Origin: Deltaproteobacteria bacterium
Lineage (GTDB): Bacteria > Myxococcota_C > UBA6777
DNA length: 64,000 nt
Direction of reading: 5' to 3'
Assembly (NCBI GenBank): GCA_002731275.1
Contig: PCBK01000146.1
Coordinates: forward strand, 19,849 to 83,848
The stretch's first letter is position 1; every line of letters begins with the position of its first letter. The position numbers were made by a program, and so were the translations under genes. Below the pieces are notes generated by a model. The model made no database searches. It was not told where the DNA came from and worked only from the letters and a program-made list of their open reading frames with translations. Shown here one piece after another: positions 10,286 through 19,609 of this stretch.

Positions 10286-11425
10286 TCAGGATGACGGGTC
10301 CAGCCCAGTCAACTTGTCCCAAGACAAGCTATCTTTCAGGAGAGGATGGACAAAGTGACCGTCTTTTCGGATCAAAACATCATCAAAATAGATCTCACCG
10401 CCACCATCTTTTGTCAGCTGACTTGAGATCAAATCCCAATGAATCATACTTCGGTTACCATTGTCGGCATCGAGAAATGCATTTCCAAGTGCCAAATGAA
10501 AAGAACCATACATTTTCTCATCAAAGATAGGATCCATGAACGACTTTTGGATGAATGGGTTCAGTCCAAGCGCAAACTCACACACATGCCTCGCTCCTTC
10601 ATCCGTGTCGAGCACCACGTGAAGTTGATCTTGGAATGTCTCCGACGAGGCACGTACGACTCGCCCACCCTCAAACGATAGTCTCACCCCCTCAAAACGC
10701 ACTCCATTGTGTAACGTCGGAAGATTGCACAAAAAATCTCCGTGCATAGAGCCTGGTACTGGGGCTGTGTACAGCTCGCCATCGGGAATGTTGTTTTGAC
10801 CAGTGCAAGACACGACAGGCATATTTTCCACGGAAAAACGAAGGTCTGTCCCCTCACCAAGAATACGAACATTTCGAGTCTTTCTCAAAAGAGTCGCCAG
10901 ATCACCGATGGCCGATGTGAGATATGAATAATCAAAATTGCAAACCTTGTAGTACAGTTCTTCGAATGTATCTGTAGGCATGCCGACCTTCAAGCTCAGT
11001 GTGGAGGTCGGAAATCGAACCACAACCCATCGCTTATGGAGGCGAACATCCAAATGAACATACTTCCAAATAAACTTCGAATGATACAACTTCCTCTCTG
11101 CCGTCAAATCCGACAGTTCGAATGGATTCCCGCCTCCCAAAATACCGATATAGCAATCGATTTTCTCGATTAGCCCCCGCAACAAACCACCATACGCTCG
11201 GTACTGTGACTCATCAGCGTTGACATAAAACGAACGCATCGTCTTCGTGGATTGCATGTGTGGCATGGGAACACCGCCAAGACGCGTGACTTCCTTGACG
11301 CATGCTTCGACCAGTGGTAAAGCGCCTGATTCACGAAACTCGATCATCACAAGATCATTGGGTTTGACTTGACAAGAGTGGTTGACTAGAGTCTTGGCGA
11401 GTTCATCGATGCGTGGATCTTTCAT
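10286..11425 (-). CDS. M29-family aminopeptidase (AmpS/AmpT-type)
   Basis: 379 residues from an ATG at 11425 (MKDPRIDELAKTLVNHS, the typical M29 N-terminus), with AGGA about 8 nt upstream. Longer in-frame starts would run into the divergent aspS leader. The protein has the M29 layout: an N-terminal Rossmann-like half (LVMIEFRESGALPLVEAC) and a C-terminal metal-binding half with VPGSMHGDF, the EGVRLSFEGG glutamate region, GSFHLALGNAF and IHWDLI, which supply the Glu/His/Asp ligands of the two-metal site. Family members remove N-terminal residues from peptides in the cytoplasm. The gene is divergent from aspS, with 192 bp between the starts. Confidence 0.88.
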   Translation of the reverse strand: MKDPRIDELAKTLVNHSCQVKPNDLVMIEFRESGALPLVEACVKEVTRLGGVPMPHMQSTKTMRSFYVNADESQYRAYGGLLRGLIEKIDCYIGILGGGNPFELSDLTAERKLYHSKFIWKYVHLDVRLHKRWVVVRFPTSTLSLKVGMPTDTFEELYYKVCNFDYSYLTSAIGDLATLLRKTRNVRILGEGTDLRFSVENMPVVSCTGQNNIPDGELYTAPVPGSMHGDFLCNLPTLHNGVRFEGVRLSFEGGRVVRASSETFQDQLHVVLDTDEGARHVCEFALGLNPFIQKSFMDPIFDEKMYGSFHLALGNAFLDADNGNRSMIHWDLISSQLTKDGGGEIYFDDVLIRKDGHFVHPLLKDSLSWDKLTGLDPSS

Positions 11426-11617
11426 ATCATGTCCTGTTCTCGGTTGAAGTGCCTGGAATCTCAACTGTTGAGATGTCACTTCACACAAAGTGATTCCATA
11501 CATAGGCACGCGACCCTGAGCAGACAACCCATTCACAGACGCAAACATGTCGAAACAGTACCACAATATCGGCAGTACAAATTCGACACGAAGATACATC
11601 AAAATGGAGTAATAAAC
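11426..11617. promoter_or_regulatory. Divergent control region between M29 peptidase and aspS
   Basis: 192 bases separate two divergent starts, so promoters for both genes must lie here or overlap the coding ends. The aspS ribosome-binding site is GGAG at 11605-11608, about 9 nt before the ATG. No hexamer pair stands out enough to name, and I saw no tRNA-like T-box element. Confidence 0.45.
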
Positions 11618-13417
11618 ATGGCAAACACACTCGCCAATCGCACACACACTTGCGGCGCACTGCGCGTTGAACATGAGGGACAAGAGGTTATCCTCAAAGG
11701 CTGGATCACACTCCGCCGTGAACATAAAAACATCATTTTCCTCGATCTTGGCGATCGTTACGGCATGACTCAATTGACCCTCAACACCCAAGAGCACCCA
11801 CAGCTCGCAGCGCTCCTTCCAGAGCTTCGCCTCGGTACGTGTATCGGTGTGGCTGGAACAGTCGTTGACCGCGAAAAAAGCGGCGGCTCAGTCAACAAAC
11901 AGCTTGCGACTGGCGCCATTGAGGTTATCGTCTCCCACACCGAGATCTACGGCGCGACCAAAGACCTGCCCTTTCCGATCAAAGATGAAATCGACGCCTC
12001 CGACCTCACACGTCTCAAGTATCGCTATCTCGACCTCCGACGTAATCCCATCGCACGCAACATTCAGCTGCGCTCCAAGGTGACACACGCCATCAGGGAT
12101 TACATGCACAACCAAGAGTTTCTGGAGATCGAGACCCCCATCCTCATGAAGAGTACACCGGAAGGTGCGCGGGACTACCTCGTTCCAAGCCGCGAGGAAC
12201 CCGGTCACTTCTACGCGCTTCCACAAAGTCCACAGCTGTACAAGCAGCTCTTGATGATCGCTGGGATGGACAAATACTACCAGATCGCCCGATGCTTTCG
12301 AGATGAAGACCTTCGTGCAGACCGTCAACCAGAGTTCACACAGATCGACCTGGAGATGAGCTTTGTCAGAGACAAGGATGTCCACAACGTCGTGGAAGGA
12401 ATGTTTGTCCACATCTTCCGTGAGGCGATGAATATCGAGTTGACCACCCCCTTCCCCCGTATGACCTACAAAGAAGCGATGGAGCGATTTGGTGAGGACA
12501 AACCAGATCTCCGCTACGGACTGGAACTCATCGATATGACTTCAGTCTTCGCAGAATCCGGCTTTGGAGCGTTCTCTGGTAAATGTGTCAAGGGCATCCG
12601 CGTTCCCAATGAAGCCGGTCGCAGCAAATCGTGGATCAAAAAGCTCGAAAAGTTCATCAAGCAAAGAGGTGCAGGTGGACTCGCGTGGTTCAAGAAACTC
12701 GACAGTTCGTGGGAAGCCAGCATTAAGTACTTCCTCGGAGACGGAAGCGCAGAGCTCGAAGCGATTGAACAGATCACCGAAGCACAAAACAACGATTTGT
12801 TGTTTGTCGTCGCCCACGAGAAGGCCTCCTCAGTCAATGAATGGCTAAGCGCACTTCGCAGAAAGTTGGCAGAAACGTTGGAGCTGATCGACTCCTCCAA
12901 GTATGCGTTTTTGTGGATCGATGAGTTCCCTCTCGTCGAAGAGACCGAAGACGAAAACGGTGAAAAACACTTGCACATGTTGCACCACCCATTTACACAG
13001 CCACACCCCGAAGACATCGACAAGATCGAGACCGCTCCTGCTGAGATACGGTCGATTTCATACGACTTGGTGCTCAATGGGTACGAGCTCGGTAGTGGTT
13101 CCCTTCGGGTCTTTGATACAGAGTTGCAAACACGGCTGCTTAAGATGGTGGGAATTGAGCAGGAAGAAGCTGAGGAGAGATTTGGCTTCTTTCTCGAAGC
13201 GCTCAAATACGGCACGCCACCTCACGGTGGGATGGGCCTGGGATTGGACCGTATTATCATGATTCTTGCGGGCTCTGATACTCTGCGAGACGTCATCGCC
13301 TTCCCCAAAACGCAAAAGGCAGCTTGCCCAATGAGCGAAGCACCTGGTTCTGTGGACCAGCAACAGCTCGATGACATCCACATCGCGCTCGCCAAAAAAG
13401 ACAAAGCAGAAGAGTAG
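11618..13417 (+). CDS. aspS: Aspartate--tRNA ligase, bacterial type
   Basis: 599 residues, the usual bacterial length including the GAD insertion. It charges tRNA with aspartate. The start ATG at 11618 has GGAG 9 nt upstream and begins the OB-fold anticodon-binding domain (HTCGALRVEHEG...LKGWI). Class II motif 2 (FRDEDLRADRQPEFTQIDLE), NGYELGSGSLR and motif 3 (GLGLDRIIMIL) are intact. In the anticodon-binding region the sequence reads LRREHKN; His36 sits where some non-discriminating AspRS enzymes carry His and Escherichia coli carries Leu. The enzyme may therefore also charge tRNA-Asn; this is an inference. A hairpin follows the gene. Confidence 0.96.
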   Translation: MANTLANRTHTCGALRVEHEGQEVILKGWITLRREHKNIIFLDLGDRYGMTQLTLNTQEHPQLAALLPELRLGTCIGVAGTVVDREKSGGSVNKQLATGAIEVIVSHTEIYGATKDLPFPIKDEIDASDLTRLKYRYLDLRRNPIARNIQLRSKVTHAIRDYMHNQEFLEIETPILMKSTPEGARDYLVPSREEPGHFYALPQSPQLYKQLLMIAGMDKYYQIARCFRDEDLRADRQPEFTQIDLEMSFVRDKDVHNVVEGMFVHIFREAMNIELTTPFPRMTYKEAMERFGEDKPDLRYGLELIDMTSVFAESGFGAFSGKCVKGIRVPNEAGRSKSWIKKLEKFIKQRGAGGLAWFKKLDSSWEASIKYFLGDGSAELEAIEQITEAQNNDLLFVVAHEKASSVNEWLSALRRKLAETLELIDSSKYAFLWIDEFPLVEETEDENGEKHLHMLHHPFTQPHPEDIDKIETAPAEIRSISYDLVLNGYELGSGSLRVFDTELQTRLLKMVGIEQEEAEERFGFFLEALKYGTPPHGGMGLGLDRIIMILAGSDTLRDVIAFPKTQKAACPMSEAPGSVDQQQLDDIHIALAKKDKAEE

Positions 13418-13434
13418 ACTTGAGAGGAAAGATC

Positions 13435-13462
13435 AGAATAGAGAGGGTGACCTCTCTATTCT
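13435..13462. terminator. Perfect hairpin between convergent aspS and the basic membrane protein gene
   Basis: A perfect 12-bp stem (AGAATAGAGAGG / CCTCTCTATTCT) with a GTGA loop begins 17 bases after the aspS stop. It ends 7 bases before the stop of the convergent gene. The flanking T-runs are short, so it is a likely bidirectional terminator rather than a textbook one. Confidence 0.65.
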
Positions 13463-13469
13463 TTGCACC

Positions 13470-14642
13470 TTAGTTTTTGCAGATTGCTTTGGGGCCATGG
13501 CATTTGAGGGAGCTTGTGGGGATTCTTGAGACCAAAGAACTTACATATCCAGACACTCCAGGCCGAATTTTGCGATTAAACAGGCTGTTGAACTTGGGTC
13601 GCAAGGCAAGCTCGAAAGTCACCGCGAGGATTCCGTTCAACGCAAGGCTAGAAGCGAGGTACGCGATGGGATAAGCGGCTGCGCCAATCCCAAATGTCGC
13701 GGCGGCTGCTGCTGCTGAGACAATCGCCGCCAGAGAGTGAGATGTGGGTTCAATGATTTTCAAATCAGCCGCGACTTGGACGAGCGCTGCGATGATGTTA
13801 AAGGATAGATCACGTATCCCTTTTGTGATAGCACCGGACAAACAACGACGCTTTCGGGCACCTGAAAAAGGCCAACACTCAACAGCGATCGTCGCGGTTG
13901 TAAACGAAACGGCCAGTCCGACAGCGATCGCTGCTGTCTTTCCGAACGACTTCGAAGCTCTTAAACCAGCTTTTTTGACAGCCTGTGTTCGCTTCATAAC
14001 GTTCAGATCTCGACTTCTGCGAAGCGCATCGAGCAGCTTTTTGCGCAACTTCCCTTGGGCCAGACTGCGAGCCGAATTCACCTTGGTAGCGGCGATACTT
14101 CCGATACGAGCGGCGAGCTTTTGTTTCCACTCCGCTGAGTTCGCAAACTTCTTGGCGAGCCTCTCACACTTTCTGCGAAGCGCGGCCATCGCCTTTCTGA
14201 AGGCCTTTCTCACCTTGTCGCCGATCGTCTTCATCCGGACTTTCGCCTTTTTGGCGAGGCGTTTTGCTTTGGCTTCCATCTTCTTGAAGCCGCCCTTGAG
14301 ACTTTTGCCGAATTTGATGAGCTTTCCGAGGACACGTCTTTTTTTGCCATTGATCAGGAACTCAATCCGACCACGACTATTTCGCCGTTTGCAGATCCGA
14401 AAACGTCGTTTACGAAAGACAATGCGAACCCTGACGTTCCGGCAGTATCCCCACCTCTTCCACTTCTTTTTCCACTTATTGTAATCTCGAAGCCACTTGT
14501 CTTTCTTATAAGCGGCCCAGATCTTCTTCTTGCACGCGGTTTTTGCGATCGACTCTACTTGGGCTTTTGTGTAACCTCTCGCATCAACAAATTGGGGACA
14601 CACAAACAAACATACAACAAACCAAAACCAAGACTGTTTCAT
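13470..14642 (-). CDS. Very basic exported protein with hydrophobic C-terminal half (unknown family)
   Basis: 390 residues; ATG at 14642 with AAGGAG 10 nt upstream. A signal peptide (MKQSWFWFVVCLFVCPQFVDA) precedes a highly Lys/Arg-rich helical stretch (about 25-225; e.g. YNKWKKKWKRWGY, KRLAKKAKVRMKTIGDKVRK). Two or three hydrophobic segments (about 235-365, rich in Ala/Val/Ile) and a short tail with two Cys follow. A motif PF....R..C followed by DLSF between the hydrophobic segments resembles one in the larger basic protein at 26901-29558 (PFFSC...C...DLIF), so the two may share a domain. I recognise no known family. Envelope location is inferred from the signal peptide and hydrophobic segments. 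Confidence 0.75.
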   Translation of the reverse strand: MKQSWFWFVVCLFVCPQFVDARGYTKAQVESIAKTACKKKIWAAYKKDKWLRDYNKWKKKWKRWGYCRNVRVRIVFRKRRFRICKRRNSRGRIEFLINGKKRRVLGKLIKFGKSLKGGFKKMEAKAKRLAKKAKVRMKTIGDKVRKAFRKAMAALRRKCERLAKKFANSAEWKQKLAARIGSIAATKVNSARSLAQGKLRKKLLDALRRSRDLNVMKRTQAVKKAGLRASKSFGKTAAIAVGLAVSFTTATIAVECWPFSGARKRRCLSGAITKGIRDLSFNIIAALVQVAADLKIIEPTSHSLAAIVSAAAAAATFGIGAAAYPIAYLASSLALNGILAVTFELALRPKFNSLFNRKIRPGVSGYVSSLVSRIPTSSLKCHGPKAICKN

Positions 14643-15032
14643 ACCTTACGGGCTCCTTTTTGATATGGAAAAATCAAACAGGGAGTGTTCAAGTATGTGG
14701 ACATCATTTCCTCTTTTCGCTCTTGAATCGTGGTCACGATTTCATTCTTCCTTTTTGCCTGGACACACTTGTAGACGAGAGCGCCCTCGGTGTATTCAAA
14801 AAAAATGAAACCTGTTCCAATTTACTGAATTCGTAGGATGATTCTTCCGGTCATTTCGAGGATGTGTATGTTTGTTTTTTTGGGAAAGTTTGAAGTGGAG
14901 AGTCTATTGGCTGGGGGAAGAAGGGATGCAAGCTGACAGCCTCCGCTCCCAAATCAGGCCTTTGGCCTGTAGGTTCGAGTGGAGGCTGTGCGCTTCGCAC
15001 ACAACACGAACGCTCTTTTCTAGCCAACGGAA
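14643..15032. other. Intergenic region with nested inverted repeats
   Basis: About 390 bases without a recognised gene. Between 14937 and 15000 three hairpins are nested or adjacent: CAGCCTCC (14937-14944) pairs with GGAGGCTG (14981-14988); inside it CAGGCC-TTT-GGCCTG (14955-14969); and directly after it GTGCG-CTT-CGCAC (14988-15000). The element lies just after the kinase stop on the minus strand. It may act as a transcript end or be a dispersed palindromic element. Confidence 0.5.
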
Positions 15033-16193
15033 CTAGTAATCAAGTTCTGGATCGAGTTGGAGCTGAAAGCGGGCGACAGCAGGAGGTGTTTGTTTGCGAA
15101 GCGTCCGATTGAGAGACAACGCGGATGAGCGTTTGTCACTCTTTTCAGCTTCGGGCAAGAAGGGATAGTGGATATCGGGCATCGCGTTCATGACAGCCGT
15201 TTGCATGTCGCGCATCGATTGAAAGCGTCGTTCGGGGTTTTTCTTCAGGGCTTTCTTTACGACCTCAGCCAACCCAGGGGGGATGTTTTTCCTGATACTC
15301 AACAAGGGCACAGGCTTTTCAGAGATCTGCCGGCTCATCAACTTCAGGAAGTTCTGAGGTGTGGGTTCACCGTTGAGGGTGAAAGGTGCACGCCCGGCGA
15401 GACACTGATACATCACGATCCCAAGAGAGTAGAGATCCGCTCGTCCATCGACGTGGCTGATCCCTCGAACGCGTTCATCAGGAGTGGGCCCACGACACTG
15501 CTCAGGAGACATGTACTCAGGTGTCCCCACGACTTTCCCGACCTCAGTGAAATCGGGTTCATCTGGATCGAGAGGTTTGGCGAGGCCGAAGTCGAGGATT
15601 TTCACGAAGTCGGGTTGCCCATTGTAGGAAGTCAGAAAGATATTATCGGGTTTGAGGTCCCTATGCACCATACCTTCTTCGTGTCCAATGGACATCGCCG
15701 AGCAGATTTGGGCAGCGAGCTGGGCTGTCCGCTCGGGGGTCAGGTAGTATGGAGGTTTGCGTAGGATCTCGCGCAGGCTCTCCCCTTTTAACAACTCCAT
15801 AGAGTAGTAATACACGCCCTGTTTTTGGTCGTACCCAAAATCGTCGATACGAATGACATGTGGGGATATCGCGCTCACTTTTCGAGCAAGTCGAGCCTCT
15901 CGCAAAAAGCGTCCGTACTGTGTTTCCCGTCGGTGATCAGGACGTTTGATCATCTTGATGGCACGAAGCTCGCGAAGGAATACGTGTTCAGCTTTGTACA
16001 CTTTCGCCATACCACCTTCGCCAATTTTTTTGATGAGATGGTATTTTTGATCGAGGATCATCCCTTCTAGTGGGTCCACGCGTCGCTTTTGAGCATTTCG
16101 TTTCAGATTATGACTACATGAAGGACAAAAAGCAGCCTGAACAGGAGCCTTTGCACCACATGAAGGACAAATTTGCACGTTATCTCTTTGCAT
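15033..16193 (-). CDS. Serine/threonine protein kinase with N-terminal zinc ribbon
   Basis: 386 residues from ATG 16193, which places a zinc ribbon (CPSCGAKAPVQAAFCPSC) at the very N-terminus. Longer versions begin at an ATG that overlaps the upstream stop (TGATG at 16273-16269) and would add a hydrophobic 26-residue stretch, so coupling to the upstream gene is possible. The kinase domain (about 50-330) has GEGGMAKVY (P-loop), AIKMIK (Lys), HRDLKPDN (catalytic Asp near residue 174), DFGLAK and GTPEYMSPEQ, so it should be active. The C-terminal tail of about 50 residues is basic, with no transmembrane helix. It lies downstream of the collagen-like lipoprotein on the same strand, which could share its transcript. 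Substrates are unknown. Confidence 0.92.
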   Translation of the reverse strand: MQRDNVQICPSCGAKAPVQAAFCPSCSHNLKRNAQKRRVDPLEGMILDQKYHLIKKIGEGGMAKVYKAEHVFLRELRAIKMIKRPDHRRETQYGRFLREARLARKVSAISPHVIRIDDFGYDQKQGVYYYSMELLKGESLREILRKPPYYLTPERTAQLAAQICSAMSIGHEEGMVHRDLKPDNIFLTSYNGQPDFVKILDFGLAKPLDPDEPDFTEVGKVVGTPEYMSPEQCRGPTPDERVRGISHVDGRADLYSLGIVMYQCLAGRAPFTLNGEPTPQNFLKLMSRQISEKPVPLLSIRKNIPPGLAEVVKKALKKNPERRFQSMRDMQTAVMNAMPDIHYPFLPEAEKSDKRSSALSLNRTLRKQTPPAVARFQLQLDPELDY

Positions 16194-16270
16194 GCTTTTG
16201 ATGAATCTCAACTTGTAGGGTACTGGAAAAAGCCAATGAACAACATTCAGAAATATAACAAAAAAGCCCA

Positions 16271-18610
16271 TCAAGGGGAAGTGATCTGCATCGGAAGATT
16301 GCGAAATACACCTGCGCTTTGAGGTATAAAACCTTTTGTTTTCAAGTCACTGACTTTTTTTACATCTCCCCTCACGAAAGTTGCAGGGACGTCCACGCGC
16401 AACACCAATCGCAAAGGGGAGTAACCAGCATCATCGCCTGAACTCTTACGCATACCGTCAAAAACATCTTGCCCTGTGATACTCATGCTCTGAGAAGGTA
16501 AGAAAAATGCGTACATAAATCCTTGTTTCAGAAAGCCTCCCTCATTCTTCAACGTCGTCTCAAAAGGAAAACACGTCGCATAGCTGCCTCGCACCCAAAG
16601 CGGGTTTGACGTGTTCATATCCTTACCCTGTATCTGTGCATTCTGCGCAACAACCGGGCAATTGATCACAACGCCACTTGGGCGCCTTGGTAGACCGGCT
16701 CGTATGATCGACGCGAGAGAACGAATGGAATCGGCTTGGTATCCATCAAAGACAGTCACTTCGATCACTTCGAGAAAAGGAGTCGCGTCTTTGTCACCGG
16801 GAAGTCGCTCAATGATATCCCTCTGACCTGTCACTCTCTGCCCCTGTACGTCGACAAACCTGTACAACGCTCCGATGGAAGGCGTGACAGCCCCCATATC
16901 CCAAAAAGAGATACTTTGTCCGTCGCTGTACCCATCGCGCCTTGGGATGTTCGAAGGTAAAGATGCAGCTCCCACAAAGGGAGGCGTCGAAGCATTTGCA
17001 TCCACTGATCCGGGCTGTATCACATTGAACACAAAGGTTGTGCTTGGAGCGATGTCAGTAGAGAGCACATCTCCCCATCCTCTGATCTCACCAGCAAGCG
17101 CATCTTTTCGGACCTCAACAACCTCTCTCCTCCACACCATTGGATTCTGCGAAGAGAAAACAGGTTGTTCTAACAGCGTCTTGTCGTGTTGAAGGCGCAA
17201 GAGACGGCCACTCACAAGCTTTCCACTCTCCAAAGGGAGCGCATTTTGCCCGGCTATGGGAAACCACCAGACTCGCCCACCTCGACACCATCCTTCGATC
17301 AGCTCATTTGTATTGCGCTTCTCCACCACGACATTTTTGGAAACAATGGGCGCAGCGATGACTTTCCCTGTCGAGGTCGTCTTCAGTGCGAGTGATTGGA
17401 TTTGTCTCAGAGAGCGTAACCCACCCCTCTCAACAGAGTCTGGCAGGAAGACTTCGACGATCTCCACAAAAGGTGTGTAAGAGCGATGTCCAGGTGGGTA
17501 GGCAAAGATCCAGGCAGGGATATCCGTGACAGGACCGTTCGCATCGACAAGTCGATATACTTTCCCAATCTTGTTTTGGACCTCCCCAAAGGACCAGTAC
17601 AAGAGCGCCTTACCATCCACCCACCCTTTCTTAAGAGGAATGCTCTTCAAAAACGAAGCTCCATCCAACTCGGGGATCGTCTCGTCTGTTTCGAGGGAAT
17701 CAGGCCTGATAGGCGTCAAACGGGTTGAGCTTGCTTCTGCACCGTCCAAAGAGACCATCCTCAGATCACGTAATTCATCCTGGGTGTAGGTATCTCTTAC
17801 AAAAAAGCGAAGCTGTGTGCGAACAGAGACCTCCAGAGGCTCGAATAAGGCACCACCTTCAGCGCTTCCACTCGCTTCTACGACAGGCGTCCCCATCTGT
17901 CCATAGGCAATGCGTCCATTGGTCCGTGTGATTTCATTTTGAAAACAAAAGACTTGTGCAGCATATGCATGAACCCATACCTTCTGCAGGGCGACAGCGT
18001 TATTGCCCACGTTATTTTCGAGAGCAGCGTCAGAAGAGACGATAGGACAGGCCCGAAAAGAGAGCGTTGACTGGATCGAAAACCCCGTCTGTTTGAGACG
18101 TTCGAGGGATTTGATCGCGTTGAGTCGGAAGGAGAACGTTTGAGGGACATCCACTCTCATGACTTCGACAATAGGGGAATCATGAGGCTGATGTGGTCCA
18201 GTCTCCAAGACCGGATGTTGTCCTGCGATAGGCTCTTTCTCCCCTTCCCAATAAAAGATGAACATTTTGGAGGTTGTCACAGGGACCTCACCGAGATCCC
18301 AGTACTCAAGAGCACGACCACGATACCATGCTTTATGAGTGGCGATGGTCCCCCTGCGAGCCGTAGGAACCCACCCATCAGGGTACTGACCAAGTGAAGA
18401 CTCTGGGCGAAAGATATCGACTTCTGCGTCTTTGCCATCCGCGCCAGAAGGCCCTTGTGGCCCTTGTGGACCTTGCTCTCCATCACGTCCGGGGGTCCCG
18501 TCTTTTCCATCCTGGCCAGATGGTCCCTGCAACCCTGGTGGTCCGAGAAAACAACCAGATGAGCACGTTATCAACAAGACCAAGACAAGATACAAACGTA
18601 GATGAGCCAT
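16271..18610 (-). CDS. Collagen-like repeat lipoprotein with repeated beta-rich domains
   Basis: 779 residues from ATG 18610 (GGAG 6 nt upstream), giving a lipoprotein signal MAHLRLYLVLVLLITCSSGC. Right after the lipidated Cys there is a run of about 14 Gly-X-Y triplets (GPPGLQGPSGQDGKDGTPG... to about residue 58), the collagen-like stalk. The rest contains at least three copies of a unit with the pattern GxxDGxxxxxWxxGEVxxxxGKxYRxVD. The copies start near residues 74, 320 and 545 and alternate with GxTPFxEVxEVxxPD-type strands. The protein is probably anchored in a membrane with a collagen-like spacer. The deoxynucleoside kinase gene lies 91 bp upstream and the Ser/Thr kinase follows, all on the minus strand. 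Confidence 0.85.
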   Translation of the reverse strand: MAHLRLYLVLVLLITCSSGCFLGPPGLQGPSGQDGKDGTPGRDGEQGPQGPQGPSGADGKDAEVDIFRPESSLGQYPDGWVPTARRGTIATHKAWYRGRALEYWDLGEVPVTTSKMFIFYWEGEKEPIAGQHPVLETGPHQPHDSPIVEVMRVDVPQTFSFRLNAIKSLERLKQTGFSIQSTLSFRACPIVSSDAALENNVGNNAVALQKVWVHAYAAQVFCFQNEITRTNGRIAYGQMGTPVVEASGSAEGGALFEPLEVSVRTQLRFFVRDTYTQDELRDLRMVSLDGAEASSTRLTPIRPDSLETDETIPELDGASFLKSIPLKKGWVDGKALLYWSFGEVQNKIGKVYRLVDANGPVTDIPAWIFAYPPGHRSYTPFVEIVEVFLPDSVERGGLRSLRQIQSLALKTTSTGKVIAAPIVSKNVVVEKRNTNELIEGWCRGGRVWWFPIAGQNALPLESGKLVSGRLLRLQHDKTLLEQPVFSSQNPMVWRREVVEVRKDALAGEIRGWGDVLSTDIAPSTTFVFNVIQPGSVDANASTPPFVGAASLPSNIPRRDGYSDGQSISFWDMGAVTPSIGALYRFVDVQGQRVTGQRDIIERLPGDKDATPFLEVIEVTVFDGYQADSIRSLASIIRAGLPRRPSGVVINCPVVAQNAQIQGKDMNTSNPLWVRGSYATCFPFETTLKNEGGFLKQGFMYAFFLPSQSMSITGQDVFDGMRKSSGDDAGYSPLRLVLRVDVPATFVRGDVKKVSDLKTKGFIPQSAGVFRNLPMQITSP

Positions 18611-18701
18611 ACCACTCCTCAACAAGAGCACACTGTAGAGGTTCATCCACGAATATCCGTGTAGGTAGAGTGGTTCTCTCGCGAAGAAGATAGCACAAAC
18701 A

Positions 18702-19319
18702 TCACGAAGAGAGATGCACCTCTATTTGGGATAAAATGTCGATTCTATCGACAAGATCAGTCAAATAATCCATCTTATGGGTCGAAATCGTGATCACGGG
18801 GGAGCGATCATACGTCGCGAACCACTGTTCATAGAGCCTATCGAGCTGTTTGAGATACTGCACAGGGATATCCTGCTCGTAATCACGACCTCTGATCCCG
18901 ATGCGTTTGCGGATGGTCTTGATGTCGGCTTTCAAATAGATCACGAGATTGGGAGGTGTTAAAGAATCACAAATATTCTCGTACAATTCCCAATAGGTTT
19001 CGAAGTCACGCTGATCCATGATCCCCTGTTCGTAGAGGCTCTTTGCGAAGACCTCTGCGTCCTCGTAAATCGTGCGGTCCTGGATCACAGGTGAAGGGAA
19101 CGCTTCAGCTTCTCGATGGAGCCTGAACTTTCGCCCCAAAAAGTACGCTTGTGAGGGAAACGCCCAGCGTTTCATGTCGTGGTAAAAATCTTCGAGATAG
19201 GGGTTTGTTTCATGTGGTTCGAAGATGGGTTTGAGCGCGAAAGTTTTGCACAGAAAATCGACGAGTGTACTTTTTCCAACGCCGATGTTGCCGGCAACTG
19301 CGATATATTTCTTGGACAA
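18702..19319 (-). CDS. Deoxynucleoside kinase (dGK/dAK-like)
   Basis: 205 residues, normal for the deoxynucleoside kinase family that phosphorylates salvaged deoxynucleosides with ATP. The start is a TTG at 19319 with AGGAGG 8 nt upstream; no ATG fits. Visible motifs: the P-loop GNIGVGKST (residues 10-18), EPHETNPYLEDFY, QDRTIYEDAEVF (the DRS/DRT substrate-site motif) and the lid arginines RKRIGIRGRDYE. Whether it prefers dA, dG or dC cannot be told. It is divergent from the GYF-domain gene, with 290 bp between the starts. Confidence 0.9.
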   Translation of the reverse strand: MSKKYIAVAGNIGVGKSTLVDFLCKTFALKPIFEPHETNPYLEDFYHDMKRWAFPSQAYFLGRKFRLHREAEAFPSPVIQDRTIYEDAEVFAKSLYEQGIMDQRDFETYWELYENICDSLTPPNLVIYLKADIKTIRKRIGIRGRDYEQDIPVQYLKQLDRLYEQWFATYDRSPVITISTHKMDYLTDLVDRIDILSQIEVHLSS

Positions 19320-19609
19320 ATGACCAACCTCCTGACAATCAATCAGTCAAGAAGGTAGCAGATCATCCGTTGATTGGGAAGTAAGTGGATGAAAATGATC
19401 GCATTGCCATGCACACGACCAAGAAATTGCGATTTTCTGGACGCAGTCGCTTGCCTGATGGGGCAAGTTGTTGTATAAATGGAAAGATTTTGACCCACAG
19501 CGGCGTCCATTTGACAGCGTTTTCTCAAGTCGTTGCTGGTATCTACGCGAACTACACTCCCAATCGAAATCAATTCACGACGTCTCATCAAGAAGATGGA
19601 GCTTTGATC

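Noticed and set aside
11429..11617. N-terminal extension of aspS
   Set aside because: The extra 63 residues do not belong to the AspRS family, and the ATG at 11618 has a good ribosome-binding site.
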